Shown in pieces: positions 6,555 to 14,228 of a stretch of DNA of 36,367 bases. Location of the stretch: assembly GCA_030697705.1 (NCBI GenBank), contig JAUYPE010000027.1, positions 1-36,367 on the forward strand. Reading direction: 5' to 3'. The notes under the pieces were generated by a model. That model was not told where the DNA came from. It saw only the letters and a list, made by a program, of their open reading frames with translations, and did not search any database. This DNA is from a bacterium (GTDB taxonomy: Bacteria; Patescibacteriota; Minisyncoccia; Sungbacterales; HO2-52-23). Both the position numbers and the translations under genes were made by a program. Position 1 is the stretch's first letter. Each line of letters opens with the position of its first letter.

Positions 6555-8681
6555 ATGTCCTCCGAATACCCTCTGGAACGAATACGGAATATCGGGATTA
6601 TCGCGCACATTGATGCGGGAAAAACGACCACCACGGAGCGGGTGCTTTTTTATACGGGCGTGTCGCACAAAATCGGCGAGGTGCACGAGGGGACGACCGT
6701 CATGGACTGGATGGAGCAGGAGCGCGAGCGGGGGATTACGATTACCGCGGCGGCGACGACGGCGTTTTGGCAGAGGACATACACAGAAGATAGCCAACAG
6801 CCAACAGCCAACAGTAAGAATGAAGAATATCGCTTTAATATTATAGACACGCCCGGGCATATTGATTTTACGGTTGAGGTTCAACGCAGTTTGCGCGTAC
6901 TGGACGGTGCGGTCGTCGTGTTTGACGGCGTTGCCGGTGTGGAACCGCAATCCGAAACCGTGTGGCGGCAGGCGGACAAGTTCGGTGTGCCGAGGATATG
7001 TTTTATCAATAAACTGGACAGAACCGGCGCGTCGTTTGAGCGCTCGCTCGCATCCATTCATGAGCGGCTCACACCGCACGCGGTGCCCGTAACGGTTCCG
7101 ATTGGTCACGAACACGAGCATGAAGGTGTGATTGATCTCATGCGCATGAAGGCGGTGCATTTTCTTGGAGCGCACGGCGAGACGATTGAGCTTTCGGATA
7201 TTCCTGAAGCTCTGCGCGAGACGGCTGATGCCGGACGGCGTAACTTGGTAGAAAAAATCGCCGAGACGAACGATGCGCTCACGGAAAAGTTTCTTGAAGG
7301 AAAAGAAATCTCGCTTGAGGAGTTGCGCCGCGCGATGCGCACTGCGACCATCGCCTCAAAACTCGTGCCCGTATTTGCCGGTTCGGCTTTAAAAAACAAA
7401 GGCGTTCAACTCGTGCTTGACGGCGTGGTGGACTATCTTCCCTCGCCCGTTGATGTGGGCTCGGTGAAAGGGATTAATCCCGATACGGAACTGGAAGAGG
7501 TGCGCGAGTTTCGGGACGACGCACCCTTTGCGGCGTTGGCATTTAAATTGCAAGCCGATCCCTATGTCGGGCAACTGACTTTTTTCCGCGTCTACTCCGG
7601 CGTCTTGAAAGCCGGCTCATATATTTTGAATTCCACCAATGGCGAGCAGGAGCGGGTGGGAAGAATCTTGCGGCTTCATGCGAATATACGCGAAGAGCTG
7701 AAAGAACTGTCCGCGGGCAATATTGGGGCATTGGTCGGTTTAAAAAACACTCACACGGGTGACACCTTGTGCGATCCCGAACAGCCGATCATTTTGGAAA
7801 AAATCGTCTTCCCCGAGCCGGTGGTGTCGCTTAAAATTGAGCCAAAAACAAAAGCGGATCAGGAGAAGATGGGACTCGCGCTTCGGCGGCTTTCGGAAGA
7901 GGATCCAACATTCAGAATCAAGGGAGATACCGAAACGGGTGAGACGATTATTTCGGGCATGGGAGAATTGCATTTGGAAATTATCGTTGACCGCATGAAG
8001 CGGGAGTTTAGCGTAGAGGCGAATGTCGGTCGTCCGCAGGTGGCGTACAAAGAGACAATAAGAAAAATTGCCGAGGCAGAGGGCAAGTACATCCGCCAGA
8101 CGGGAGGTCGCGGGCAGTACGGTCATGTGCAGTTGCGGGTGGAGCCACAAGAGCGGGGCAAGGGCTTTGAGTTTGTCAGCGCTATCAAGGGGGGTGTCAT
8201 TCCCCAGGAGTTTATTCCCGCGATTGAGAAGGGCGTCAAAGAAGCGACCGAGAAAGGTATTATCGCCGGTTTTCCTTTAGTGGATGTGAAGGTGACGGTT
8301 TTTTACGGCTCCTACCACGATGTTGACTCATCCGAGGCGGCGTTCAAAATCGCCGGTTCTATGGCATTGCAGGAGGGAGCACGGCAGGCGAGTCCGATTG
8401 TTTTGGAGCCGATTATGAAAGTAGAGGTGGTGGTGCCGGATCAGTTTTTGGGCGAGGTGATGGGCGACCTTAATTCAAAACGCGCGCGTATTGAGGCGAC
8501 GAATGACCGCGGGATGGGGATTCGTGTCATTGAGGCACGGGTACCTTTGTCCGAGATGTTCGGCTATGTGACGATCTTGCGCTCCTTGACGCAGGGACGC
8601 GCAAGCTTCAGTATGGAGTTTGCCTCCTACGAAGAGACGCCGGTGAATGTCATGCAGTTGATTATTGAGGGGAAGAAATAG
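6555..8681 (+). CDS. fusA: Translation elongation factor G
   Basis: The 708-residue GTPase drives ribosomal translocation. G1 is AHIDAGKT (17-24), switch I has ERGITIT (57-63), G3 is DTPGH (98-102) and G4 is NKLD. Domain II starts near [16 protein letters not shown]. Domain IV has the [12 protein letters not shown] and [23 protein letters not shown] segments, and domain V ends with [11 protein letters not shown]. Between switch I and G3, where other EF-Gs have a few variable residues, it carries an insertion of about 17 residues ([19 protein letters not shown], 73-92). Its DNA contains a triple AGCCAAC heptamer that also occurs in rplC. No Shine-Dalgarno sequence; ATG is 5 bp from the toxin stop. 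Confidence 0.97.
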   Translation: MSSEYPLERIRNIGIIAHIDAGKTTTTERVLFYTGVSHKIGEVHEGTTVMDWMEQERERGITITAAATTAFWQRTYTEDSQQPTANSKNEEYRFNIIDTPGHIDFTVEVQRSLRVLDGAVVVFDGVAGVEPQSETVWRQADKFGVPRICFINKLDRTGASFERSLASIHERLTPHAVPVTVPIGHEHEHEGVIDLMRMKAVHFLGAHGETIELSDIPEALRETADAGRRNLVEKIAETNDALTEKFLEGKEISLEELRRAMRTATIASKLVPVFAGSALKNKGVQLVLDGVVDYLPSPVDVGSVKGINPDTELEEVREFRDDAPFAALAFKLQADPYVGQLTFFRVYSGVLKAGSYILNSTNGEQERVGRILRLHANIREELKELSAGNIGALVGLKNTHTGDTLCDPEQPIILEKIVFPEPVVSLKIEPKTKADQEKMGLALRRLSEEDPTFRIKGDTETGETIISGMGELHLEIIVDRMKREFSVEANVGRPQVAYKETIRKIAEAEGKYIRQTGGRGQYGHVQLRVEPQERGKGFEFVSAIKGGVIPQEFIPAIEKGVKEATEKGIIAGFPLVDVKVTVFYGSYHDVDSSEAAFKIAGSMALQEGARQASPIVLEPIMKVEVVVPDQFLGEVMGDLNSKRARIEATNDRGMGIRVIEARVPLSEMFGYVTILRSLTQGRASFSMEFASYEETPVNVMQLIIEGKK

Positions 8682-8688
8682 CGCTCGG

Positions 8689-8813
8689 AAGATTGAGAGA
8701 TTTGCGATACGCTCGTCCCGCCAGCGCGGGACTCGCTAAGCATCCGGCGCACACTCGTGCTTTGCACGAGACCATGCTGTGCGCCTCCTGATTATCGCAA
8801 ATCTCCCAATCTT
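8689..8813. repeat. 125-bp three-way-junction palindromic element
   Basis: The ends AAGATTGAGAGATTTGCGATA (8689-8709) and 8793-8813 pair as a 21-bp stem with one mismatch. Inside are two further hairpins: GTCCCGC/GCGGGAC, and a two-part arm GGCGCACA/TGTGCGCC enclosing CTCGTGC-TTT-GCACGAG. It starts 7 bp after the fusA stop. It lacks a T-run, so it is a poor intrinsic terminator. It could be a MITE or a structured RNA at the end of the fusA transcript. The flanking bases 8814-8902 show nothing I can name. Confidence 0.75.
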
Positions 8814-8902
8814 TCTCACTGGGGGATAAAGGAAAGAAAATCAAGCATTTTTTCTCCTCTTTTTGGGAAAATAGGCGCTCCTTGCGTGGATATAAAAAAA
8901 AT

Positions 8903-9292
8903 ATGAATCTATCTCGCATAAAACAATTAGTCAAGCAGAATGGCGACAAACTTATCCTCATGGAGCACGACGAGCCGGATGTCGTCATTCTTTCGTTTGC
9001 TGAATATGAGCGGCTGGTGAAGCGAGCGGAAGGACCCCTCCCGATGCCAGTGTCTTCCCCTGCTTCCTCGCACGAACATGATCCGTTCCCGCCGCATTAC
9101 AATCATAATAATGAGGGGTACGGGCATATTCCCGACGAGTCGCCCTTGCGCGAAGATCGGCATGAGCCGTACCTACCACGCGTTGCGGACGCGCCCTCGC
9201 TTCCCGCCATGTCGCGCTTTGGCAGTGGCGCCGAGCGGCCGCGCACACCCGTGCATCTGGAGGATGTCCAACTCCATGACCTGCCGATATAG
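8903..9292 (+). CDS. Phd-like (antitoxin-type) N-terminal domain with a disordered tail
   Basis: The 129-residue protein starts MNLSRIKQLVKQNGDKLILM, then EHDEPDVVILSFAEYERLV. This fits the Phd/YefM pattern in which a short beta hairpin carrying 'VV[IL]' precedes a helix starting S-x-x-E-Y/W-x-x-L. The remaining 85 residues are Pro-, His- and Ser-rich with no fold visible. No toxin gene is adjacent. In CPR such proteins occur alone near housekeeping genes. A TTG at 8882 could extend it by 7 residues, but I chose the ATG. Confidence 0.5.
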   Translation: MNLSRIKQLVKQNGDKLILMEHDEPDVVILSFAEYERLVKRAEGPLPMPVSSPASSHEHDPFPPHYNHNNEGYGHIPDESPLREDRHEPYLPRVADAPSLPAMSRFGSGAERPRTPVHLEDVQLHDLPI

Positions 9293-9351
9293 AGCATGTC
9301 AAAAAATCCTATGCTCTACTGCGATTCCATAATTTCGGTTGCAAATCATGT

Positions 9352-9564
9352 ATGAAAATTACTTATGACAAAGAAGCGGATGCCCTGTATCTTGGCACAG
9401 CTCGAGGAAAGGTGAAAAAAACCGTGCCAGTAAATTCGCGGGTAATCGTTGATATTGGAGAAAAGGGAAAGGTAGTTGGCGTAGAGTTGCTTTTCGTCTC
9501 CGAAAAGATGCCCAAGAAGAGTTTACACTCCGACCTTGTCAAGTCACAGGTCATGGCAAGATAG
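9352..9564 (+). CDS. DUF2283 family protein
   Basis: The 70-residue protein starts MKITYDKEADALYLGTARGK and continues with VIVDIGEKGKVVGVELLFVSE. The pattern Y-D-x-E-A-D-A-L-Y-[IL] and then V-[IV]-x-D-x-x-x-x-G-x-[VI]-V-G-[IV]-E is diagnostic for DUF2283. Its biochemical role is not established; members often sit beside DUF4258 or other toxin-like genes. Here the next intact gene is the possible HEPN protein. Confidence 0.82.
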   Translation: MKITYDKEADALYLGTARGKVKKTVPVNSRVIVDIGEKGKVVGVELLFVSEKMPKKSLHSDLVKSQVMAR

Positions 9565-9580
9565 GCGCATGCCCTTCTGA

Positions 9581-9742
9581 AATTATGAAAAAATACCTTT
9601 TGGTATTCTTAATGGTAACGATACGAGAAACCCCGCTGATTTTACTGTCGGTTTTCGTGGCTTGAAAAACGGTGGAGGTGCAGGAGACGAGAAAACACAA
9701 AAACAATTTATGGATGGCATCCAGCCCTTTATGAGTGAGTAA
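9581..9742 (+). pseudogene. Possible C-terminal gene remnant without a start codon
   Basis: A stop-to-stop frame of 53 residues (…FGILNGNDTRNPADFTVGFR … GDEKTQKQFMDGIQPFMSE) reads like coding sequence but has no ATG, GTG or TTG near its beginning. A competing 26-codon frame from the ATG at 9585 reads as a hydrophobic peptide (MKKYLLVFLMVTIRETPLIL...). Both could be the remains of a small secreted protein whose two parts are now in different frames. No family recognised. The remaining bases up to 9775 contain nothing else I can support. Confidence 0.25.
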
Positions 9743-9775
9743 ATTATCTAACGAGGATAGTCTTTGCTATTCTGC

Positions 9776-10525
9776 ATGTCTGATAATGTTCAAAAAATAA
9801 ATCAACATCTTAGAGATATTCTCGGAGTAGAAAAAGGATATTTTGGTCGTATCTCCACATGGGGACAAAGACCAAATGAATATAAACAGATTGGCTTTGT
9901 TCCGACGGAGGATTTCGAGCCGATACTTTCAAGCATGACAGACGAACAACGGAAAAATCTTGTCATGATAATGACTTATTTTGAGATACATGCTCGTCCG
10001 CTCAAAAATCTTCTGAATGCTCATGAGTCGGAGCAACTTTATAAACTCTATTCGGAAATAGCGTGGTCGCATTTTGCCACGGTTGTGATGTTCGGAATGT
10101 TGGAAGCCGCCACAAAAGGGAAAAAAGGTTTGTGGCTCAGAGGAAAAGGGGCAAAAATCAAGAAATTTTTGGAAGATAATTTACCGCAAGAAACAAAAGA
10201 TAGCGTTGTTCGTCAATATTCTACTGAACAGATTTTCAATCACAAAAAACACGGAACCTTTGGCGAGGTTATCGATCATTTGTGGGGAAATGTGCGAGGC
10301 GATTTCGTGCATGATATTGGACTTGAATCGAAAGGGCTTGAGTATGGGACGCTTATCGGGATGGGAACCAAAGATGACCCGATTCGTAACAAGACTGATG
10401 TACCTATGCCGGAGTGGCTACGATTGACATGGCAAGCAATATTAAATTCTTACGGATACAAAGGTAAACTTGAACATCCGAAATTAAATAGGACAATCGA
10501 GGGAACAATCCAGACCGTGTTATAA
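9776..10525 (+). CDS. Uncharacterised alpha-helical protein with a HEPN-like R-x4-H motif
   Basis: The 249-residue protein is mostly helical. The centre (TYFEIHARPLKNLLNAHESEQLYKLYSEIAWSH, about 67-99) and the segment FGEVIDHLWGNVRGDFVHDIGL (about 162-183) look like the two long helices of a four-helix bundle. R174-GDFV-H179 matches the R-x4-6-H signature of HEPN ribonucleases, usually at the start of the last helix. The match is short and I cannot confirm the fold. The location in an AT-rich island between a DUF2283 gene and hicBA fits a defence or addiction role. A TTG at 9764 would add four residues. Confidence 0.5.
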   Translation: MSDNVQKINQHLRDILGVEKGYFGRISTWGQRPNEYKQIGFVPTEDFEPILSSMTDEQRKNLVMIMTYFEIHARPLKNLLNAHESEQLYKLYSEIAWSHFATVVMFGMLEAATKGKKGLWLRGKGAKIKKFLEDNLPQETKDSVVRQYSTEQIFNHKKHGTFGEVIDHLWGNVRGDFVHDIGLESKGLEYGTLIGMGTKDDPIRNKTDVPMPEWLRLTWQAILNSYGYKGKLEHPKLNRTIEGTIQTVL

Positions 10526-10593
10526 TTCTCTCCTTATTTAATTGTACATGTTTCCCAATGGGTGGATAGAAAAATGGAGTGGTTGACGGGGGA

Positions 10594-10621
10594 TTGAAAT
10601 TTGTTGCGAGTATGCTACACT
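10594..10621 (+). promoter_or_regulatory. Probable promoter of hicBA
   Basis: TTGAAA (10594-10599) and TACACT (10616-10621) are separated by 16 bp. The expected start of transcription falls on or next to the hicB ATG at 10628, so the message would be leaderless or nearly so. Confidence 0.45.
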
Positions 10622-10627
10622 TGCACT

Positions 10628-10990
10628 ATGCAGATTACGAGATCAAAAAATACCAAAGATAAAGGAGTGGTAGAGTATCTTATCTATAAAGAAAAGGACA
10701 AATTCATCGGAGTTTGTCTTACTTTTGATATTATAGAAGAAGGGGATAATCGGGAGAAAGTAATGCAGGATATTTTTGATGCCGCGCAGGTACACCTCCA
10801 GACGGTAATCAGGCACAATCTTCCCGATGAACTGCTCAATAGGTATGCTCCTCAAAAATACTGGAAGAAGTACTTTGATTTTCAACAGGAAATAAAGAAA
10901 CACCATATTGAAAAAATGGTTGCCGATGCCATTCAGCGGGTATACAACCGAAAATCTTTAAATTCTGTCCATGCCAAGACGATTGCATAA
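10628..10990 (+). CDS. hicB: HicB-like antitoxin
   Basis: The 120-residue protein has the HicB-type partial RNase H-like fold: strands EYLIYKEKDKFIGVCLTFDIIEEGDNREKVMQDIFDAA, where the usual pattern is a V-x-x-x-E-x-[GD]-x-[FY]-x-[AG]-x-C-x-x-L-x-x-x-x-x-G-x-T-x-x-E-A. No ribbon-helix-helix or HTH tail is obvious in the Lys-rich C-terminus. It overlaps hicA by 20 nt. The B-before-A order is the common alternative to A-before-B. Moderately divergent, identified mainly through its partner. Confidence 0.72.
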   Translation: MQITRSKNTKDKGVVEYLIYKEKDKFIGVCLTFDIIEEGDNREKVMQDIFDAAQVHLQTVIRHNLPDELLNRYAPQKYWKKYFDFQQEIKKHHIEKMVADAIQRVYNRKSLNSVHAKTIA

Positions 10991-11210
10991 TTGGAGTTAT
11001 GAGGATGTTATCGCCTTTCTCAAGGAGAAAGGTTTTTCTTTTTACAATGATCGAAAGGGTTCTCATGAAGCATGGATCAATAAGGAGACGAGTAATATAG
11101 TAGATATAGATTACCATGCAGGAAAATCTTTTCCCTTGCGGACACTTGAAACGATGATTCGGCAATCTGGAATATCAAAGAAAGAATGGATTACATGGGC
11201 GGGGAAGTAA
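10971..11210 (+). CDS. hicA: HicA-like mRNA interferase toxin
   Basis: The 79-residue protein is a small double-stranded-RNA-binding-like domain. It has W-S-Y-E-D-V-I-A-F-L-K-E-K-G-F-S at the start, then the catalytic-histidine region RKGSHEAWIN (HicA: G-S-H-x-x-[FY]) and PLRTLETMIRQSGISKKEW (HicA: PxGTLxxIxxQAGIS). The catalytic histidine is present, so the toxin looks active. HicA cuts mRNA and tmRNA and is held by HicB. Confidence 0.88.
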   Translation: MPRRLHNWSYEDVIAFLKEKGFSFYNDRKGSHEAWINKETSNIVDIDYHAGKSFPLRTLETMIRQSGISKKEWITWAGK

Positions 11211-11245
11211 GGTGACGGTGGAATGTGATGGACGGATACGCGGGG

Positions 11246-11274
11246 TTGACGGGGTTCGCCGTCTCGTGTACTAT
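11246..11274 (+). promoter_or_regulatory. Strong sigma-70-type promoter of tuf
   Basis: TTGACG (11246-11251), a 17-bp spacer and TACTAT (11269-11274) give a near-consensus promoter. Transcription should start near 11281, leaving a leader of about 135 nt. It lies just after the hicA stop, so tuf has its own promoter here and does not rely on the str operon promoter. Confidence 0.65.
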
Positions 11275-11280
11275 GCTGAT

Positions 11281-11415
11281 ATTCTCTATTATCCGTAATG
11301 TTCCCCTTCGATTGCGGTAAGTAACGAGCGACAAGGCAGTAGGATTCCCGTCGTTTCTTGGTCGGGATTACAACCCCATGTCGCCTGCCTCTTACCACAT
11401 ATCGTTTTATGCTTT
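11281..11415 (+). promoter_or_regulatory. Structured 5' leader of tuf
   Basis: The leader contains GGTAAG...CTTACC as an outer pairing. Inside it are two competing pairs, GCGAC with GTCGC and GGCAG with CTGCC, plus a local hairpin TCCCG...CGGGA. GCGAC/GTCGC and GGCAG/CTGCC cross each other, so they are either alternatives or a pseudoknot. No known riboswitch class recognised, and no Shine-Dalgarno sequence is seen before the tuf ATG. Confidence 0.4.
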
Positions 11416-12609
11416 ATGGTAGGAAAATTTGAGCGAACCAAGCCGCACGTGAACGTCGGGACGATCGGCCATGTTGACCACGGCAAGACGACCCTGACCG
11501 CCGCCATTACCAACGTCCTCCACCTGAAGGGTTTGCCTTCGCGCGTGGAGTCGGTTAAGGATATTGACAACGCACCTGAAGAAAAAGCTCGCGGGATTAC
11601 GATTGCTTTGCACCACTCGGAGTACGAGACGGAGAAGCGCCACTACGCGCACATTGATGCGCCGGGACATGCGGACTATATCAAGAACATGATCACCGGT
11701 GCCGCGCAGATGGACGGCGCGATTTTGGTTGTCTCGGCGACGGATGGCCCGATGCCCCAGACGCGCGAGCACATTTTGCTTGCTCATCAGGTAGGCGTGC
11801 CGAATATTGTTGTCTTTCTCAATAAATGCGACGCGGTGGATGATCCGGAGCTTATTGACTTGGTGGAGGCGGAGGTGCGTGAACTTTTGAAAAAGTACAG
11901 TTTTCCGGGCGATGAAATTCCAGTTATTCGCGGTTCGGCATTAAAGGCGCTGGAAGCAAAGTCCATGGATGATGAATGGGCGAAGAAAGTCGCCGAGCTT
12001 ACGGACGCGATTGACTCCTATATTCCCGATCCGGTGCGCGATATTGATAAGCCGTTCCTCATGCCGATTGAGGATGTCTTCTCCATTGAAGGACGCGGAA
12101 CGGTCGTAACCGGTCGTATTGAGCGAGGGAAGGTTAAAGTTAACGAAGAAATTGAAATTGTCGGTTTGCGCGATACGCAAAAGACGATCGTGACGGGCAT
12201 TGAGATGTTCAATAAATCTCTTGATGAGGGTATGGCGGGGGACAACGCAGGTATCCTTTTGCGCGGTCTTAAGAAAGAAGATGTTGAGCGCGGACAGGTG
12301 ATCGCCAAGCCGGGTTCTGTTACGCCCCACACCGAATTTGAGTCCGAGGTCTACATCCTGACCAAAGAAGAAGGAGGTCGGCATACGCCGTTTTTTGCTG
12401 GCTACAAGCCGCAATTTTATCTCCGCACGACCGATGTGACGGGCGAGGTGACGCTTCCCGCCGGAACGGAGATGGTTATGCCGGGTGATACCATTACCTT
12501 TACCGTCAAGCTTATCGTTCCCGTCGCGCTTGAGGATCGCCAGCGTTTTGCGCTTCGCGAAGGGGGCAAGACGGTGGGTGCCGGAGTAGTCACAAAAATA
12601 CTAAAATAA
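11416..12609 (+). CDS. tuf: Translation elongation factor Tu
   Basis: The 397-residue GTPase delivers aminoacyl-tRNA to the ribosome. G1 is GHVDHGKT (18-25), the switch I threonine lies in EEKARGITI (55-63), G3 is DAPGH (81-85), G4 is NKCD and G5 is GSALKALE. Domain II begins at [18 protein letters not shown]; domain III has [21 protein letters not shown] and ends [16 protein letters not shown]. Cys81 of the E. coli protein is Ala here. The gene has its own promoter and leader and is followed by rpsJ after a word-A repeat. Only one tuf is in the window. Confidence 0.98.
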   Translation: MVGKFERTKPHVNVGTIGHVDHGKTTLTAAITNVLHLKGLPSRVESVKDIDNAPEEKARGITIALHHSEYETEKRHYAHIDAPGHADYIKNMITGAAQMDGAILVVSATDGPMPQTREHILLAHQVGVPNIVVFLNKCDAVDDPELIDLVEAEVRELLKKYSFPGDEIPVIRGSALKALEAKSMDDEWAKKVAELTDAIDSYIPDPVRDIDKPFLMPIEDVFSIEGRGTVVTGRIERGKVKVNEEIEIVGLRDTQKTIVTGIEMFNKSLDEGMAGDNAGILLRGLKKEDVERGQVIAKPGSVTPHTEFESEVYILTKEEGGRHTPFFAGYKPQFYLRTTDVTGEVTLPAGTEMVMPGDTITFTVKLIVPVALEDRQRFALREGGKTVGAGVVTKILK

Positions 12610-12679
12610 ATGCTAAATGCCGAATGCTAAAAAGTTATTTATAATTTAGCGTTTGTAATTCAGCATTTTCTCTCGTTCC
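12610..12679 (+). repeat. Intergenic palindromic repeat, word family A (tuf/rpsJ)
   Basis: AATGCTAAATGCCGAATGCTAA at the tuf stop is mirrored by AATTTAGCGTTTGTAATTCAGCATT about 10 bp before the rpsJ start. The arms can pair imperfectly, and a short AT-rich loop separates them. It has the same architecture as the repeat at 3527. Confidence 0.7.
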
Positions 12680-13018
12680 TTGGCAACACACAAAACAACT
12701 GAAGTAGAGATAGTACCGCGGCTCCGCATTCGCGTGCGGGCGTATGATGCAAAAATCATAGATAACTCGGTACGCCAGATCGTGGACACCGCGGTACGCA
12801 ACGGCGCCGAGGTGGTGGGGCCGGTGCCGCTCCCCACCGAGATTCACAAGTACACCGTGAACCGCTCCAGTTTTGTGCACAAAAACGCGCGCGAGCAATT
12901 TGAAATGCGCGTGCACAAGCGCCTTATTGACATCTTGAATCCGGCCGCCAAGACGGTGAATGCGCTGACGAATTTGAATCTTCCCGCAGGCGTGGACATT
13001 GAGGTGAAGATGACATAG
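12680..13018 (+). CDS. rpsJ: 30S ribosomal protein S10 (TTG start)
   Basis: The 112-residue S10 contains [40 protein letters not shown], the [16 protein letters not shown] block and the [11 protein letters not shown] end. The frame opens with TTG at 12680. The first in-frame ATG would be far inside the conserved core, and the codons just upstream contain no ATG or GTG, so TTG is the likely start. It begins the S10 cluster and is followed by a non-ribosomal ORF and a terminator-like hairpin. Confidence 0.95.
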   Translation: MATHKTTEVEIVPRLRIRVRAYDAKIIDNSVRQIVDTAVRNGAEVVGPVPLPTEIHKYTVNRSSFVHKNAREQFEMRVHKRLIDILNPAAKTVNALTNLNLPAGVDIEVKMT

Positions 13019-13027
13019 GATACGCAT

Positions 13028-13306
13028 ATGGCGAAACAGCTCAGAACAAGCACAAAGAGTGATGGGTTGCTTACGCAGGGGTATTTGGATGCGCGGCTCA
13101 CGCTACTAGAGACGAGTGTAAAGGAAGATTTGCGGGAGGAGATGCGCGGACAGACGGCAAAAGTGCTACAAGCAGTAGACAAAATAGTGAGCGGGTTTGA
13201 CAGGAAAGAGAAGGAAGGGGCGGCACATACTCTGCTTCACAAGCGGCACACGGATCGGATTGATGAACATGAGAAACGAATTAATAAGTTGGAGCAGGTG
13301 AGGTAA
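13028..13306 (+). CDS. Small coiled-coil protein inside the S10 cluster
   Basis: The 92-residue, highly charged protein is almost entirely helical with heptad-like spacing (LDARLTLLETSVKEDLREEMRGQTAKVLQAVDKIV and DRIDEHEKRINKLEQVR). Short coiled-coil proteins of this type (an 'L-x-x-R-x-x-x-x-x-E-x-x-x-x' pattern with a basic N-terminus) are frequent in CPR genomes; function unknown. It starts 9 bp after rpsJ and is closed by a hairpin plus T-run at 13364, so it could be expressed with rpsJ while separating it from rplC. Confidence 0.65.
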   Translation: MAKQLRTSTKSDGLLTQGYLDARLTLLETSVKEDLREEMRGQTAKVLQAVDKIVSGFDRKEKEGAAHTLLHKRHTDRIDEHEKRINKLEQVR

Positions 13307-13363
13307 ATAAAACTCCTTGCCTTAAGGAGGATGTGGTGAGATTTTTTGTCTGGTCTTGCGATG

Positions 13364-13383
13364 CCGGGCGTCCCGGTTTTTTT
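13364..13383 (+). terminator. Terminator-like hairpin between rpsJ and rplC
   Basis: CCGGG-CGT-CCCGG followed by TTTTTTT forms a short GC hairpin with a 7-base T-run. It lies 13 bp before the rplC ATG, so it could act as an intrinsic terminator or attenuator within the ribosomal operon. The stem is only 5 bp, so efficiency is uncertain. Confidence 0.55.
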
Positions 13384-13396
13384 ATTGCATAGAATT

Positions 13397-14020
13397 ATGA
13401 AGTGCATTCTGGGAGAAAAAATAGGCATGACGCAGGTGTTTAATCAAGCGCGGGATGTCGTGCCTGTGACGCTCGTGCGGGTCATGCCAAATACCGTTCT
13501 GGACATCCGTACACCGAAGCGCGACGGCTATGCCGCCGTCCAGTTGGGTATGGGCGTGCGAAAAGTGCAGCGCATCGCCAAACCCCAGCGCGGGCACTTT
13601 AAGGAATTAGGTAATTTTAAAAAGGTACGGGAGTTCAGAGTGCAGGAACAGCCAACAGCCAACAGCCAACGGTTAAAGCGAGGGGACATCATTAATGCAT
13701 GTGTTTTTTCGGAAGGCGATAGAGTGCAGGTGAGCGGGGTGTCAAAATCAAAAGGATTTCAGGGTGTGGTGAAGCGGCATAATTTCCGTGGCGCGCCCGG
13801 TTCGCACGGGACGAAGCACGCGCATCGCCAGCCCGGCTCCATCGGCGCGACCTGGCCCCAGCGCGTCGTCAAAGGACGGCGCATGGCGGGACGGATGGGC
13901 GGGGAGCGTATAAGCGTGCGGAACTTGAAAATTGAAAGAATTGATGCCACGAATGGTATTGTCGCAATTACGGGTGCCGTGCCGGGGAGGCGGGGGACAT
14001 TGCTTGAAATCAGAGGATAA
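13397..14020 (+). CDS. rplC: 50S ribosomal protein L3
   Basis: The 207-residue L3 starts MKCILGEKIGMTQVF and contains KSKGFQGVVKRHNFRGAPGSHGTKHAHRQPGSIG, the loop reaching the peptidyl transferase centre, and GRRMAGRMGGERISVRNL. Residues 84-91 (EQPTANSQ) are encoded by a triple AGCCAAC heptamer (13650-13670), the same sequence that sits in the fusA insertion. This lies at a variable loop, so the protein should still fold. The upstream extension to 13346 is unlikely because it crosses the terminator hairpin. Confidence 0.96.
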   Translation: MKCILGEKIGMTQVFNQARDVVPVTLVRVMPNTVLDIRTPKRDGYAAVQLGMGVRKVQRIAKPQRGHFKELGNFKKVREFRVQEQPTANSQRLKRGDIINACVFSEGDRVQVSGVSKSKGFQGVVKRHNFRGAPGSHGTKHAHRQPGSIGATWPQRVVKGRRMAGRMGGERISVRNLKIERIDATNGIVAITGAVPGRRGTLLEIRG

Positions 14021-14054
14021 AAAAATCCTGGCAGTGCGAGGCGCAGTGCCAGGA
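14019..14054 (-). terminator. Intrinsic terminator facing the minus strand
   Basis: TCCTGGCA (14026-14033) and TGCCAGGA (14047-14054) form an 8-bp stem. Read on the minus strand it is followed by seven T residues (14025-14019); on the plus strand there is no T-run. It therefore ends a transcript coming from the right, which fits the small antisense ORF at 14077-14217. Confidence 0.6.
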
Positions 14055-14076
14055 AGACAATGGATGTTGATGGAGA

Positions 14077-14217
14077 TCAGGGGGTTGGTTCACATTCTCC
14101 GATAAATCGCACGAGACCCGTTTCTTCGTTGATGACCACAAGACATTTTTTGGGTTGAGCGATTGTAGAATCGATTTTTTCTGGCGAGGGAACATGGTCT
14201 CCACAACCGACTATCAA
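14077..14217 (-). CDS. Possible small antisense gene between rplC and rplD
   Basis: From a TTG at 14217 the minus strand reads 46 codons: ...VGCGDHVPSPEKIDSTIAQP, then KKCLVVINEETGLVRFIGEC and EPTP, and stops at 14077. The composition (balanced acidic and basic residues, alternating beta pattern CLVVINEETGLVRFIGE) looks like a folded peptide rather than noise. A minus-facing terminator lies 23 bp after the stop. TTGACT with TGATAG 17 bp later lies around the start. Against it are the non-ATG start and short length. A different minus frame across the same DNA (64 codons from 14204) has much less protein-like composition. Confidence 0.35.
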   Translation of the reverse strand: MIVGCGDHVPSPEKIDSTIAQPKKCLVVINEETGLVRFIGECEPTP

Positions 14218-14228
14218 CAGTGATACTT

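Noticed and set aside
8689-8813. tRNA or tmRNA
   Set aside because: The three-way junction lacks a 7-bp acceptor with CCA, an anticodon arm and a T loop.
14010-14204. 64-residue minus-strand ORF METMFPRQ...
   Set aside because: It runs through the terminator hairpin and overlaps the 46-codon frame, whose composition is more protein-like and whose stop lies before the terminator.
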